Assembly (NCBI GenBank): GCA_003279105.1
Contig: QCBO01000003.1
Coordinates: 52,245 to 116,244, forward strand
DNA: 64,000 bases
Reading direction: 5' to 3'
Source: Prochlorococcus sp. AG-347-I19
GTDB lineage: Bacteria > Cyanobacteriota > Cyanobacteriia > PCC-6307 > Cyanobiaceae
The notes under the pieces are model-generated. The model was not told the DNA's origin. It worked only from the letters and a program-made list of their open reading frames with translations, and ran no database searches. Below are positions 35,887-44,280 of this stretch, in pieces. Position 1 is the stretch's first letter, and the number at the start of each line of letters is the position of its first letter. A program made the translations under genes and the position numbers.

Positions 35887-36000
35887 GTGCTTGTAAGTAT
35901 TGGCATAGTAGTTACTTTTAATATCAAAACTGATTTATTTAAAAACAGAGTAGAAAAAATTGGGGTACAGAAAAATAACAATATTAATTTGATCAAATAA
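35887..36000 (+). CDS. Possible tiny membrane peptide (37 aa)
   Basis: From a GTG at 35887 the frame reads MLVSIGIVVTFNIKTDLFKN and on to NNNINLIK. One hydrophobic segment and a basic tail suggest a small membrane peptide, and the frame stays open a few hydrophobic codons upstream. No clear ribosome site. It may be a remnant of a longer gene. Confidence 0.25.
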   Translation: MLVSIGIVVTFNIKTDLFKNRVEKIGVQKNNNINLIK

Positions 36001-36013
36001 TAATTAATCTAAA

Positions 36014-36619
36014 TTAGATTAAGAATAAAAAACACCCTGAAATAAATCCACTTAAATGACCTAATAAACTTACCCCTGGCAAAAAAGAGAAAATCAAACC
36101 TATGAGGCATATTGTCTTTGACATTTTTTGAATTTCATAATTGGACTTTAAACCGATTTCTTTACCTAAAAAATATTTCTTTCCATAAAAAGAAGTTAAT
36201 AGTAAGAATGCAAATAAAGCATAAACTATTCCACTGAATCCTAAAGCAGCATAGTTGGGATAGAAATTAAAAAAGTACGATAAAATCTTTTCGTAGAACC
36301 AGATAATAAAGAAATTTATAAAAGAACAAACAAAAATAAATTTCAGATAAAAAAATCTGCTTTTGAGTCCAAGTCTCATCAAAAAATATCTAGTGATGAT
36401 TATTCCTCCAAGATTACTTAATAAATGATTTAAATCTGCATGAATTATGATTGATGTAAAAATCCTATGGGGTTGATCACTAATTAATCTTGGTATAAAG
36501 TAAAAATATTCTTTATCAATAACACTAATTAAATCTGTAAAAATAAAAACTAAAATTAGAAAAAACCCTGTCGCAAGATACTGCCAATCATATTTAGATA
36601 TTGAATTATTAATAGCCAT
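36014..36619 (-). CDS. Rhomboid family intramembrane serine protease
   Basis: Six-helix membrane protease of 201 residues. HADLNHLLSNLGG marks the first conserved His-Asn helix, LGFSGIVYALFAF holds the catalytic Ser in GxSG, and LGHLSGFISG holds the catalytic His. All three elements are present, so activity is likely. Substrates are unknown. It lies in the segment between the tRNA-Ser-like repeats. Confidence 0.9.
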   Translation of the reverse strand: MAINNSISKYDWQYLATGFFLILVFIFTDLISVIDKEYFYFIPRLISDQPHRIFTSIIIHADLNHLLSNLGGIIITRYFLMRLGLKSRFFYLKFIFVCSFINFFIIWFYEKILSYFFNFYPNYAALGFSGIVYALFAFLLLTSFYGKKYFLGKEIGLKSNYEIQKMSKTICLIGLIFSFLPGVSLLGHLSGFISGCFLFLI

Positions 36620-36664
36620 ATATTATTTAGTTTTATACTAAAAGAATATCCTCTTACTTAGAAG

Positions 36665-36688
36665 AAAAGACCCTCAAGAGGGTCTTTT
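36665..36688 (-). terminator. Symmetric terminator hairpin
   Basis: AGACCC/GGGTCT stem with AAAA on one side and TTTT on the other. Leftward it follows the 52-aa ORF at 36713 and precedes the rhomboid gene. Confidence 0.75.
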
Positions 36689-36712
36689 AAAAGTCTTGAA
36701 TTTATATTACCT

Positions 36713-36871
36713 TTAGTAAATTTTGCAATGAGAACTTGTTGGATGGTCTATGCATTCTTTTTCCCAATAATCTTGTCTTGGATCTTTTGGCAGTTGATAA
36801 TTAAAGTCATGCATTCTCCAAATATCTGAAATTGCATTTTTCAGGCCAATGAATGGAGTGGTGAGTCTCAT
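36713..36871 (-). CDS. Small hypothetical protein (52 aa)
   Basis: ATG 36871 is preceded by AAGGAGGT four bases away, an unusually strong ribosome site for this genome, which supports a real gene. The product starts MRLTTPFIGLKNAISDIWRM and ends in a Cys-containing tail, YWEKECIDHPTSSHCKIY. No signal peptide or known family. A terminator follows. Confidence 0.65.
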   Translation of the reverse strand: MRLTTPFIGLKNAISDIWRMHDFNYQLPKDPRQDYWEKECIDHPTSSHCKIY

Positions 36872-37092
36872 TAAACCTCCTTTATCTCTACTATTTAATT
36901 ATCCTCCTATTCAATTGAAATTAATAGAGTATTAATACCCGAGTATTAGTGCTTTGTGATCGTAATATTAAGCTTATAAATAATTCAGGATTTAAAAGCA
37001 CTTCATCGACTTTATGGACAGCGAGGTTTACATGACTCTAAGAGGGCAAATAAATAACCTTTTATTTTTAGGAATTCCAGAAACTATAAATT

Positions 37093-37111
37093 AACGGAGA
37101 GGGTGTAATTC
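37093..37111. repeat. Partial copy of the tRNA-Ser 3' end (att-like)
   Basis: AACGGAGAGGGTGTAATTC matches 17 of 19 bases at the tRNA-Ser 3' end (37432-37450), in the same orientation and downstream of that 3' end. This is the layout left by tyrosine-recombinase integration into a tRNA gene. No recombinase lies between the copies. Confidence 0.5.
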
Positions 37112-37163
37112 CATTTGACTCTTTGTGGCACTTGCTGGCACAAAAACCAAATCGTTTTTAGGA

Positions 37164-37187
37164 TTTTTATACGTGTTTTTATACGTG
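37164..37187. repeat. 12-bp tandem duplication
   Basis: TTTTTATACGTG occurs twice in direct succession. It lies between the tRNA-Ser repeats, just before the small secreted protein. Probably slippage. Confidence 0.6.
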
Positions 37188-37245
37188 TTTAATCTTGTTA
37201 CCAAAACTAATTCTTTGCTATTAATAGGTAAATTTTTAACCCACC

Positions 37246-37410
37246 ATGGACAAAGAAACCCTTATCAAGTTGGCGACTCCTGCATCAATTTTTGCATTAG
37301 CATTTTCTATTGTTAGCACTTCTTTTATTGCTAAAGCTGAATATCCTTATAAAGTTGGGGCTAGTTTCTCAAGACCACTTCATATCTATCACACAAATTC
37401 TTGTAATTAA
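37246..37410 (+). CDS. Small secreted hypothetical protein (54 aa)
   Basis: ATG 37246 starts MDKETLIKLATPASIFALAF, then SIVSTSFIAKA, a classic signal peptide with an AKA cleavage site; the mature peptide is only about 23 residues (EYPYKVGASFSRPLHIYHTN then SCN). A longer frame on the same strand (37125-37316) has poor composition and is rejected. It is enclosed by the tRNA-Ser repeats at 37093 and 37432. Function unknown; a secreted peptide is possible. Confidence 0.55.
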   Translation: MDKETLIKLATPASIFALAFSIVSTSFIAKAEYPYKVGASFSRPLHIYHTNSCN

Positions 37411-37433
37411 GTTTTTTAATTATTAAGTAAAAA

Positions 37434-37518
37434 CGGAGAGGGTGGGATTCGAACCCACGAATAGTTACCTATTAAACGATTTCGAGTCGTTCGCTTTCGA
37501 CCACTCAGCCACCTCTCC
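37434..37518 (-). tRNA. tRNA-Ser (anticodon CGA)
   Basis: Class II tRNA: acceptor GGAGAGG/CCTCTCC with discriminator G, D-arm GGCTGAGTGGTCGAAAGC, anticodon loop CTCGAAA (anticodon CGA, reads UCG), a long variable arm and T-loop GGTTCGAATCC. The CCA end is not encoded. The 3' end is duplicated at 37093, suggesting use as an integration site. Confidence 0.97.
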
Positions 37519-37580
37519 GACTGTTTATAAGTATGCACATAATAAACAGGAAATTATAAACTATATAATTATCTTAATTT

Positions 37581-38603
37581 TTAATTCCACTCTGCTTCTT
37601 TCATCAATTTAATAGCTAAAGAATTTTTTTCTCCAAGGTCTTCTACAGTGACACTATCAGGTATAAATTCTCCAAAATTCTTTACTATTTCATTCTGATT
37701 AACTTCCTTCAATGGATGTTCAAAAGTTGGTGCAGCTAAACCTTTACTTCCTTCCGGAGATGCTAAGAATTCAAGCAACTGAATAGCTTCATTTTTATTT
37801 GTTGCATATTTTGCAACACCACCGGCACTAATATTTACGTGAGCAGGATTAGGTGTAAGGACCTTTGTTTTTTTTGCATACAAAGCATCTCTCCTTCCAT
37901 TAACGCCTGCTAACATTCTTGCGACATAATAATGATTAACAATTCCTACTCCACATTTTTTCTTAGAAACTGCTCTAATTATTGCAATATCCCCTGGGAA
38001 AAACGGTTTTGAAACGTTTGAAATCATTCCGCTTAACCAAGCTTTAGTTTCTGATTCACCTTTATTAATTATTTGATTAGCAACTAAAGATTGATTATAT
38101 GGACTTTTTCTATTTCTTAAACATACTTTCCCTTTTAAAGAAGGATCAGCTAAATCAGTGTAATCATTAATCTTGCTAACATCTACTACTTTTGGATTGG
38201 CTATCATTACTCTTACTCTTCTTGTTAATGCATACCATTCTTTATTTGGATCTTTTAATCCAACAGGAACATCATTTTCTAAATTAGAAGATTCTATTGG
38301 TTGCAATAATCCAGCTTTGGATGCATTAGTAATTCTTGCGGCATCTACTAGCAAGATTAAATCTGCTTGAGAATTTTTCCCTTCTCGTTTCAATCTTTCG
38401 ATTAAAGAAATTCCTGCTGCCTCTATAAGCCTTACTTTAATCCCTGTTTCTTCTGCAAATTTTTTATAGACGCTCCTATCAGTGTTGTAATGTCTCCCGG
38501 AATAAACTTTGACTTCTTTTTCTGTTGAATTGGCTGGTATGTTTAAATTGAGTAAAAATGTACATGTTAGTGCTGTATAAAATAGTTTTTTAAGATTTTG
38601 CAC
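37581..38603 (-). CDS. futA: Iron(III) ABC transporter substrate-binding protein (FutA/IdiA)
   Basis: Periplasmic ferric-iron binding protein, 340 residues, with a signal peptide (LFYTALTCTFLLNLNIPANS). VKVYSGRHYNTDRSVYKKF, the tyrosine pair NHYYVARML and GGVAKYATNKNEAIQLLEFL match the FutA/AfuA group, in which Tyr residues bind Fe. The permease and ATPase genes are not adjacent. The divergent neighbour is a PKHD hydroxylase, a gene that is often iron-linked. Iron-responsive regulation is likely but no Fur box was identified by eye. Confidence 0.92.
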   Translation of the reverse strand: MQNLKKLFYTALTCTFLLNLNIPANSTEKEVKVYSGRHYNTDRSVYKKFAEETGIKVRLIEAAGISLIERLKREGKNSQADLILLVDAARITNASKAGLLQPIESSNLENDVPVGLKDPNKEWYALTRRVRVMIANPKVVDVSKINDYTDLADPSLKGKVCLRNRKSPYNQSLVANQIINKGESETKAWLSGMISNVSKPFFPGDIAIIRAVSKKKCGVGIVNHYYVARMLAGVNGRRDALYAKKTKVLTPNPAHVNISAGGVAKYATNKNEAIQLLEFLASPEGSKGLAAPTFEHPLKEVNQNEIVKNFGEFIPDSVTVEDLGEKNSLAIKLMKEAEWN

Positions 38604-38705
38604 TTTTTCAAATTAGTATCTATGGTTACTTTAAACCCATCAAAAGAGTTCAAACTCTAAAAGCTATCTTCGATACATCAAAATGTATCATTTTTTATAT
38701 GCCAT

Positions 38706-39371
38706 ATGAATTATTTAACTCATCAGTTATTAAATGCTGAAGAAATAAATTTTATAGAAAAAGAATTAGAACAAGAAAATCAAGGTTGGGAAGATGGTAA
38801 AAAAACTGCTGGCAGTCACGCCTCAATCGTAAAAAATAATTTGCAACTAAAAAGAACATCTGATATTTCTAAAAAATTATCATCGCTAGTTAAACAAAAA
38901 ATCTTAAATGATGATTTAATAAAAAGCTTTACTTTACCAAAAAATATTCATGGAATCATGTTTACTAAATCCTCCAAAGGAATGAAGTATGGACGACATA
39001 TCGATAATGCATATATGTCATCAGGCAGGGCTGACTTATCTTTCACAATTTTTCTTTCAAAAAAAAATCTATACGAGGGGGGTGAACTATTAATTGAAAA
39101 TCTTACTTCAGACATCAAATTTAAACTTAATAGTGGAGAAATTTTAATTTACCCAAGCACCTATTTACATTCAGTTCAAGAAGTTCTCAATGGAGAAAGA
39201 ATAGTATGCGTTGGATGGATTGAAAGTTATATAAAAAGTATTGAAGAAAGAGAATATTTATTTGATTTAGACGCAGGTGCGAGAAGTCTATTAGCTAAGC
39301 ATGGTAGATCTGATGATCTCGATCTAATTTTTAAATCCTACTCTAATCTCTTAAGAGTTATGGGTGATTAA
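38706..39371 (+). CDS. PKHD-type Fe(II)/2-oxoglutarate hydroxylase (PiuC-like)
   Basis: A 221-residue non-haem iron dioxygenase. YGRHIDNAYM provides the H-x-D ligands, YPSTYLHSVQEV the distal His, and GERIVCVGWIES the 2-oxoglutarate Arg. The N-terminus (LLNAEEINFIEKEL, WEDGKKTAGSHAS) is typical of PKHD/PiuC proteins, which accompany iron-uptake systems in many bacteria. It is divergent from futA. Substrate unknown. Confidence 0.88.
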   Translation: MNYLTHQLLNAEEINFIEKELEQENQGWEDGKKTAGSHASIVKNNLQLKRTSDISKKLSSLVKQKILNDDLIKSFTLPKNIHGIMFTKSSKGMKYGRHIDNAYMSSGRADLSFTIFLSKKNLYEGGELLIENLTSDIKFKLNSGEILIYPSTYLHSVQEVLNGERIVCVGWIESYIKSIEEREYLFDLDAGARSLLAKHGRSDDLDLIFKSYSNLLRVMGD

Positions 39372-39446
39372 ATAAGCATCATTTTATACAACAAAAAGAA
39401 TATGATTCTAAAAATGATTAATATATAAAAAAAATATAGTTATCAA

Positions 39447-39686
39447 ATGCCAAAAAGAAGTTCAATTGCAATTTTTATTGCAGCCACAAGCGCATTAGCT
39501 ATTTCAACAACAACTACCAATTCTGCTAAGTCAGGCGAGAATGACTTAGGCGGATTAAAAGAATGGAATACCGATATGGCTTTAGATGCGGATTTCAAAT
39601 TAGATGCAGAAGCTCAAAAAATAGCTGATGAAGCTGCAAAATCAAGTGCTTGTGTTCCTATTGGGGAAGGGGAAAATTGTTGGTAA
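39447..39686 (+). CDS. Small secreted hypothetical protein (79 aa)
   Basis: N-terminal signal sequence (SIAIFIAATSALAIST, with NSAKSG as a cleavage region) and an acidic mature part rich in Asp, Glu, Ala and Lys (ADFKLDAEAQKIADEAAKS). It ends with two Cys (SSACVPIGEGENCW) that could form a disulfide. No known family. It is followed by a terminator shared with the porin gene. Confidence 0.6.
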   Translation: MPKRSSIAIFIAATSALAISTTTTNSAKSGENDLGGLKEWNTDMALDADFKLDAEAQKIADEAAKSSACVPIGEGENCW

Positions 39687-39706
39687 AAGAAAAAAAATAA
39701 AAATAA

Positions 39707-39731
39707 AAAACACCCTAAATGGGTGTTTTTT
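39707..39731. terminator. Bidirectional terminator between secreted protein and porin
   Basis: AAACACCC/GGGTGTTT stem with a five-base loop, an A run before and a T run after. It can end transcription from both converging genes. Confidence 0.85.
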
Positions 39732-39750
39732 AATGAAATTTGAGTTTATT

Positions 39751-41049
39751 TTAAAACTTAAATTGTGTTTCGATTACAGCACCAGTGTAATCCTCTCCAT
39801 CAGTTCCGTTAGCATTTGTTGCTCCGAAAATTGTTGGGGTGACAGTTACTGAATCATTAACCTTGAAACCATAATATGCTTCCCACATAAATGGTTCAGC
39901 ACCAGTATTTTCTCTCATTTGAGGTTGGCCGAATGCAACACCAATACGATCATCAGGATTAAATATATCCAACCAAGATAAACCTACGAAAAACATATCT
40001 GTGGTGTCATTAGTTGAATAACCTTCCAATACTGAATAATCATAACCAAAAGATACCTCTGGAGTAGCAGTTCCAGTTTCTTGTGGTCTCCACCAAGCTC
40101 TTAATCCATAGTTAGTACTATTTTCATTGCGATCATCTCCAGTAGCTGTACTGAAGTAGCTATCGCCCCAATCGTTGTACTTAAGGTTAACCATGAAAGA
40201 AACAGCCCACTGATCTTTAGTTAATCCTACTTGAGTAGCCCAACTAGTTTTTGAACTATCTGTAAGAAGACCAGAATCGATGTAATTATCATCTGCATCT
40301 GTTTGAGTTGATTTTGATTTAGTACCAATATTTGAACTAATTGCAAATCCGTTATCTGCCTTATAAACCCAACCTGCTCCAGTATCTGTACTTGCACCAT
40401 AAGCAGCTGCATTACCACCAAGAGTAAACGCTTTTAGTACTGGCTTATAAATTGATGGACTAGTACCATGCATGTAATAGTTCTCAATTAATGGGCCAAC
40501 GAATACTGTATTCTGTTCACCAACTGGGAATGAATACCAAATTTTATCTACCTTTAAAACGTTTGAGTTGCCTTTTGCGGAACTTAGATAGGTACCATGA
40601 TCTTTATCTTTAGTCCAAGAAGATGCGTTACCAGTTTTAAGTCTTACGTAAAGATTATCGTCACCAGTGAAACTTGTATTTAAGTTACCTGTCCATGTGT
40701 ATTGGAATAGAGCAGCTTCATTGGAAACTGTATCGGTACCAGTTCCATCATATGAGAGAGCTCCAACAGTAAAATTAACTTTACCGTCAAGAGTAGTGGT
40801 ATCTGAGAAACCACCGGCTTCAAATTCATTTTGTTTAACCTCAAGGCCATCTACACGACTTTTAAGGTTTGCAATATCTTCACTAACTTCGTTAATGAAA
40901 GTGTTGCTGTCAAGTCTCGAAGATTTTGTTTGGCTACGTGCGTAGCTGTTCATTTCTTCTACATTGACAATGTCGGAAGCTTGCGAAGCAACAGGAGCTA
41001 ATAAGCTCAAAGATGCTCCTGCTACCAACATTTGTTGGAAGAGTTTCAT
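39751..41049 (-). CDS. som: Som-type outer-membrane porin
   Basis: Major outer-membrane porin, 432 residues. Signal peptide MLVAGASLSLLAPVASQA, then an SLH-like/coiled segment (NTFINEVSEDIANLKSRVDGLEVKQNEFEAG) as in cyanobacterial Som/OprB porins, and a 16-strand-type barrel ending TQFKF with terminal Phe. The DNA is less AT-rich than its neighbours, as is common for highly expressed genes. The leader (41050-41186) may hold its promoter; nothing distinct was seen. Confidence 0.88.
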   Translation of the reverse strand: MKLFQQMLVAGASLSLLAPVASQASDIVNVEEMNSYARSQTKSSRLDSNTFINEVSEDIANLKSRVDGLEVKQNEFEAGGFSDTTTLDGKVNFTVGALSYDGTGTDTVSNEAALFQYTWTGNLNTSFTGDDNLYVRLKTGNASSWTKDKDHGTYLSSAKGNSNVLKVDKIWYSFPVGEQNTVFVGPLIENYYMHGTSPSIYKPVLKAFTLGGNAAAYGASTDTGAGWVYKADNGFAISSNIGTKSKSTQTDADDNYIDSGLLTDSSKTSWATQVGLTKDQWAVSFMVNLKYNDWGDSYFSTATGDDRNENSTNYGLRAWWRPQETGTATPEVSFGYDYSVLEGYSTNDTTDMFFVGLSWLDIFNPDDRIGVAFGQPQMRENTGAEPFMWEAYYGFKVNDSVTVTPTIFGATNANGTDGEDYTGAVIETQFKF

Positions 41050-41186
41050 TTTACCTCACACGAAAAATGCCCATAGAAATGGGTAACTACACTGTATCGA
41101 GAGTAACAAAAAAATAAAGGGCTAAAAGCTTCAAGTCCATGTAACTTTTTATACAATAGAATCCAAGAAAATAGAAATTATCTCGA

Positions 41187-42056
41187 TTATTTTTTTGTTA
41201 ATGGGTATTGAAGTAATTCTCTTTCTTCTATCCAAGATGATGCAACTTCTCTTGCTAAATTTCTAATCTTTTCAATATATTGAGCACGATCTGTAACTGA
41301 AATTACTCCTCTAGCATCAAGAAGATTGAATGTATGACTACACTTAAGAACAAAATCAAGAGCAGGGTAAGTTAATTTCTTTTCTGTTAAAGAAATTGCC
41401 TCAGCTTGATAGATTTCAAATAATTTTCTGAGATTGTCAGCACTAGATTCATTAAAATTATAAGAGCATTGACTTTTTTCAAATTGAAGCCAAATATCGC
41501 TATATTTTAAGTTTCTGTTCCAATTTAAGTCCCAGATGCTATCTTTATCCTGCAAAAACATTGCAATCCTCTCTAATCCATAAGTGATTTCAATTGGGAT
41601 AGGATTACAATCTATGCCTCCGCATTGTTGGAAATAAGTAAATTGAGTAACTTCCATTCCGTCCAACCAAACTTCCCAACCTACACCCCAAGCTCCAAGT
41701 GTTGGCGACTCCCAATTATCTTCCACAAATCTTATGTCATGATTTCTAGGATTTATTCCAAGAGATTCTAGAGATGTCAAGTATTTTTCCTGTATTCCTT
41801 CTGGTGAAGGTTTAATTATTACTTGATATTGAAAGTAATGTTGCGCCCTATTTGGATTATCGCCAAATCGTCCATCTGTAGGTCTTCTGCATGGCTCTGC
41901 ATATGCGACACTCCAAGGCTCTGGTCCAATAGCCCTTAAAAAAGTATGTGGATTCATTGTTCCAGCTCCCTTTTCTGTGTCATATGGCTGCATAATCAAA
42001 CAACCTTCTTCTGACCAAAAATTATTTAAATTTTGAATTATATCCTGAAAAAACAT
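41187..42056 (-). CDS. glyQ: Glycyl-tRNA synthetase alpha subunit
   Basis: Catalytic subunit of the alpha2-beta2 glycyl-tRNA synthetase. [72 protein letters not shown] and [17 protein letters not shown] are diagnostic class II motifs. The 289-residue length is typical. The beta subunit is not in the window. Confidence 0.97.
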   Translation of the reverse strand: MFFQDIIQNLNNFWSEEGCLIMQPYDTEKGAGTMNPHTFLRAIGPEPWSVAYAEPCRRPTDGRFGDNPNRAQHYFQYQVIIKPSPEGIQEKYLTSLESLGINPRNHDIRFVEDNWESPTLGAWGVGWEVWLDGMEVTQFTYFQQCGGIDCNPIPIEITYGLERIAMFLQDKDSIWDLNWNRNLKYSDIWLQFEKSQCSYNFNESSADNLRKLFEIYQAEAISLTEKKLTYPALDFVLKCSHTFNLLDARGVISVTDRAQYIEKIRNLAREVASSWIEERELLQYPLTKK

Positions 42057-42211
42057 TAAATTAAATTGTGGAAAAATTTAGATCGACGCCAGTAGACATA
42101 ATAACAAAGCTTTAAAGTAAAAAATATTTTGAAATCCAAGTACTCAAAAATATCATCTGATAAAAAGCTTTCATTAAAATAGATCCTTAATAAAAAAGAA
42201 TGATGAATTAA

Positions 42212-42598
42212 TTATGTAAAAAAATCTAATGGCAATGGTCCAAAAGTATTAGATTCTTTAGCACCTTCGTCATACTGACATGTTATTAAAATTCCTTCTC
42301 CAAGACCATTTTCAGATCTCACAAAAACATTACCAGTTTTTTGATTAGCTTTTAAAAAAACACCTCCTTCAGCATGAAGGGAACCTAGATTCCCAAATTT
42401 AATTGCGGGATATTTCTTAGAAATTGAACGTAATGCTTCAATAGCCTTATTATCACTTGGTGCCATTATTCCTATTGTTATCCAATCGGCATTAAAAATA
42501 TTTGCTTCTAGTTCCTTTAAAAGTTTTTTTTCTTGCCTATTACCTATTTGAGGTGCGGTTCTCAAATTATTTAAATCGACTAATTTATTTATTTCCAT
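42212..42598 (-). CDS. DUF1824-like hypothetical protein (128 aa)
   Basis: A soluble 128-residue protein resembling the cyanobacterial DUF1824 family: WITIGIMAPSDNKAIEALRS, then GGVFLKANQKTGNVFVRSENGLGEGILITCQYDE and the ending GPLPLDFF. Function of the family is unknown. It forms a leftward cluster with the tautomerase (23 bases upstream). The family match is by resemblance only. Confidence 0.65.
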   Translation of the reverse strand: MEINKLVDLNNLRTAPQIGNRQEKKLLKELEANIFNADWITIGIMAPSDNKAIEALRSISKKYPAIKFGNLGSLHAEGGVFLKANQKTGNVFVRSENGLGEGILITCQYDEGAKESNTFGPLPLDFFT

Positions 42599-42621
42599 TA
42601 GGTTATATATCTAAAAAATTC

Positions 42622-42954
42622 TTAACCAAATGTTCTTCCATTCCAAGCCCACAATGAAGATGGCACATCCTCAAAAGAAATATAAATCCTATCTATTGGA
42701 ATCCCCATTTTCTCACATACAAAATCTGATATTGGCTTTGCCATTTCTGAAGGATTTAGAGAACCTATTGATTTGATTTCTAAAAAGCAAGAAGGTGTCT
42801 TATTATTGAAATACATTTGGCAATTATCATCTATTTTCGCCATAACAAAATCTCTTGATTTGTTAGTTAAAGATGCAATTAAAATTGAAATTTCTTCTAG
42901 AAATTTATCTTTATCATTTAATTTTGCTGAAGTCGAAACATTAATATAAGGCAT
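42622..42954 (-). CDS. MIF-like tautomerase
   Basis: A 110-residue protein of the macrophage-migration-inhibitory-factor/tautomerase superfamily. The start MPYINVSTSAKL leaves Pro2 as the catalytic base after Met removal; SRDFVMAKIDDNCQMYF, CFLEIKSIGSL and IDRIYISFEDVPSSLWAWNG follow the MIF layout. Phenylpyruvate tautomerase activity is plausible. It starts two bases after the stop of the 57-aa ORF upstream, so they share a transcript. Confidence 0.9.
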   Translation of the reverse strand: MPYINVSTSAKLNDKDKFLEEISILIASLTNKSRDFVMAKIDDNCQMYFNNKTPSCFLEIKSIGSLNPSEMAKPISDFVCEKMGIPIDRIYISFEDVPSSLWAWNGRTFG

Positions 42955-42956
42955 CT

Positions 42957-43130
42957 CTAAGCAGCAAGGTAATCTTTCTCAGAGTCATTTCCTAAATAAA
43001 CAGATTTATTTTTTAAATTTTTTTTTGATGAAAGATATGCCATGTCGTATGAACTTATTCCGTTTTTGTAGGGATTGAAAAGAGCATTTTTAGACCTGTT
43101 TTTTTTACTCCTTTTTAACTCAATCATCAT
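42957..43130 (-). CDS. Small basic hypothetical protein (57 aa)
   Basis: Leftward frame MMIELKRSKKNRSKNALFNP and on to GNDSEKDYLAA, with 11 Lys and few acidic residues in its first half. Its TAG lies two bases before the tautomerase ATG. It may bind nucleic acid given the basic start, but no motif is seen. Confidence 0.5.
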   Translation of the reverse strand: MMIELKRSKKNRSKNALFNPYKNGISSYDMAYLSSKKNLKNKSVYLGNDSEKDYLAA

Positions 43131-43280
43131 TAATAAATCATTAATTAATAATTTAACTTTTTTTGAATATATGTCTAGCTTTTTTGAGAATTTTTAATCT
43201 ATTAAATGAAAATAAATTTCTTAAACACAATTAGAATTTCTATTTACTAAATTTGATATAACGATATTAAAGTACTTATC

Positions 43281-43919
43281 TTGGAAGTTTTAAGTAATCA
43301 TCAAAGGAAAAAACCTGATGAGAGCAATGATGAGGAATTTTATTCTGATCCAAAATTTGTTTATCATCTAGATGCAAACTTCAGGCAATATCTATCAGAT
43401 CTATATGAAAGAGAAATTGATAATAATTCAACTGTCCTTGATTTAATGTCTAGTTGGGATAGTTATTTACCTAAAGGGAAAAGATATAAAAAAGTTATTG
43501 GACATGGTTTAAACAAACAAGAACTTGAAAAAAACAAAATTTTTGATTCTTATTGGATACAAAATTTTAATTTAAGTCAACAAATTCCCTTAGATAAAGA
43601 AAGCGTTAATTATTGCTTGATGGTGGCCGCATGGCAATATTTACAATATCCAGAGAATTTAACTAAAGAAATTGCAAGAATATTGAGCAGAGAGGGCAAG
43701 ATTATTATTGCTTTCTCAAACAGAGCATTTTGGCATAAAGCTCCTAACATATGGACTTCATCTACTGAAGAAGAGAGGGTTAAATATGTAAGAAAAGTAT
43801 TAATCTCAAACGGATTTAATGAGCCAAAAATTATCAAAAAGTTCACTGAACCAGCACTTAATATCTTTAATTTTTTAAAAAAAGACCCATTTTATTGTTT
43901 AATCGCAACCAGAGAGTAA
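43281..43919 (+). CDS. SAM-dependent methyltransferase-like protein
   Basis: A 212-residue class I methyltransferase-type protein. STVLDLMSSWDSYLP corresponds to motif I (Gly-poor form), VNYCLMVAAWQYLQYPENLTKEIARIL to the later acid and helix, and GKIIIAFSNRAFW to motif III. The start is TTG at 43281. The glycine-rich SAM loop is degenerate (LMSS), so activity or cofactor use is uncertain. Substrate unknown. Confidence 0.75.
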   Translation: MEVLSNHQRKKPDESNDEEFYSDPKFVYHLDANFRQYLSDLYEREIDNNSTVLDLMSSWDSYLPKGKRYKKVIGHGLNKQELEKNKIFDSYWIQNFNLSQQIPLDKESVNYCLMVAAWQYLQYPENLTKEIARILSREGKIIIAFSNRAFWHKAPNIWTSSTEEERVKYVRKVLISNGFNEPKIIKKFTEPALNIFNFLKKDPFYCLIATRE

Positions 43920-44028
43920 ATTTTTAATTGCATTGCATTAAACAACAACTCTATGAAGAAGTTATCAACTATTTTTCATGGCCATATTTTTAAACTTTTA
44001 CTAATATTGGGTAGTTAAAATTCATCGT

Positions 44029-44274
44029 ATGGGTTCTAAAAGAGAAAAATATCCTGAAAAATGTCCTTGGGATCTTGGCCCCAATCAACATTTAGCAAAA
44101 GAAGAGAACTGGACTTTAAGATTAGGAGAAGCAAATGTATGCTTTAGCAAAAATAAATTAGACAATAATTATTTTCATGTAATTAGTAATGAAAATGAAG
44201 AGCAAATACTAGCTTTTAGAGCAAGACTCTTATATCAAAAACTACTTGATAAAGGGTTTAGATTGGTTGAATAA
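44029..44274 (+). CDS. Small hypothetical protein (81 aa)
   Basis: Soluble protein starting MGSKREKYPEKCPWDLGPNQ and ending KLLDKGFRLVE. The N-terminus is rich in Lys, Pro and Trp, and Cys occurs at KCPW and VCFS. No signal peptide or known domain. It converges on the DUF3386 gene with a seven-base gap. Confidence 0.55.
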   Translation: MGSKREKYPEKCPWDLGPNQHLAKEENWTLRLGEANVCFSKNKLDNNYFHVISNENEEQILAFRARLLYQKLLDKGFRLVE

Positions 44275-44280
44275 AAAAAC

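Noticed and set aside
37125..37316. 63-aa frame (MALAGTKTKSFLGFLYVFLY...)
   Set aside because: It includes a 12-bp tandem duplication, overlaps the 54-aa secreted protein in another frame and shows no coherent domain.
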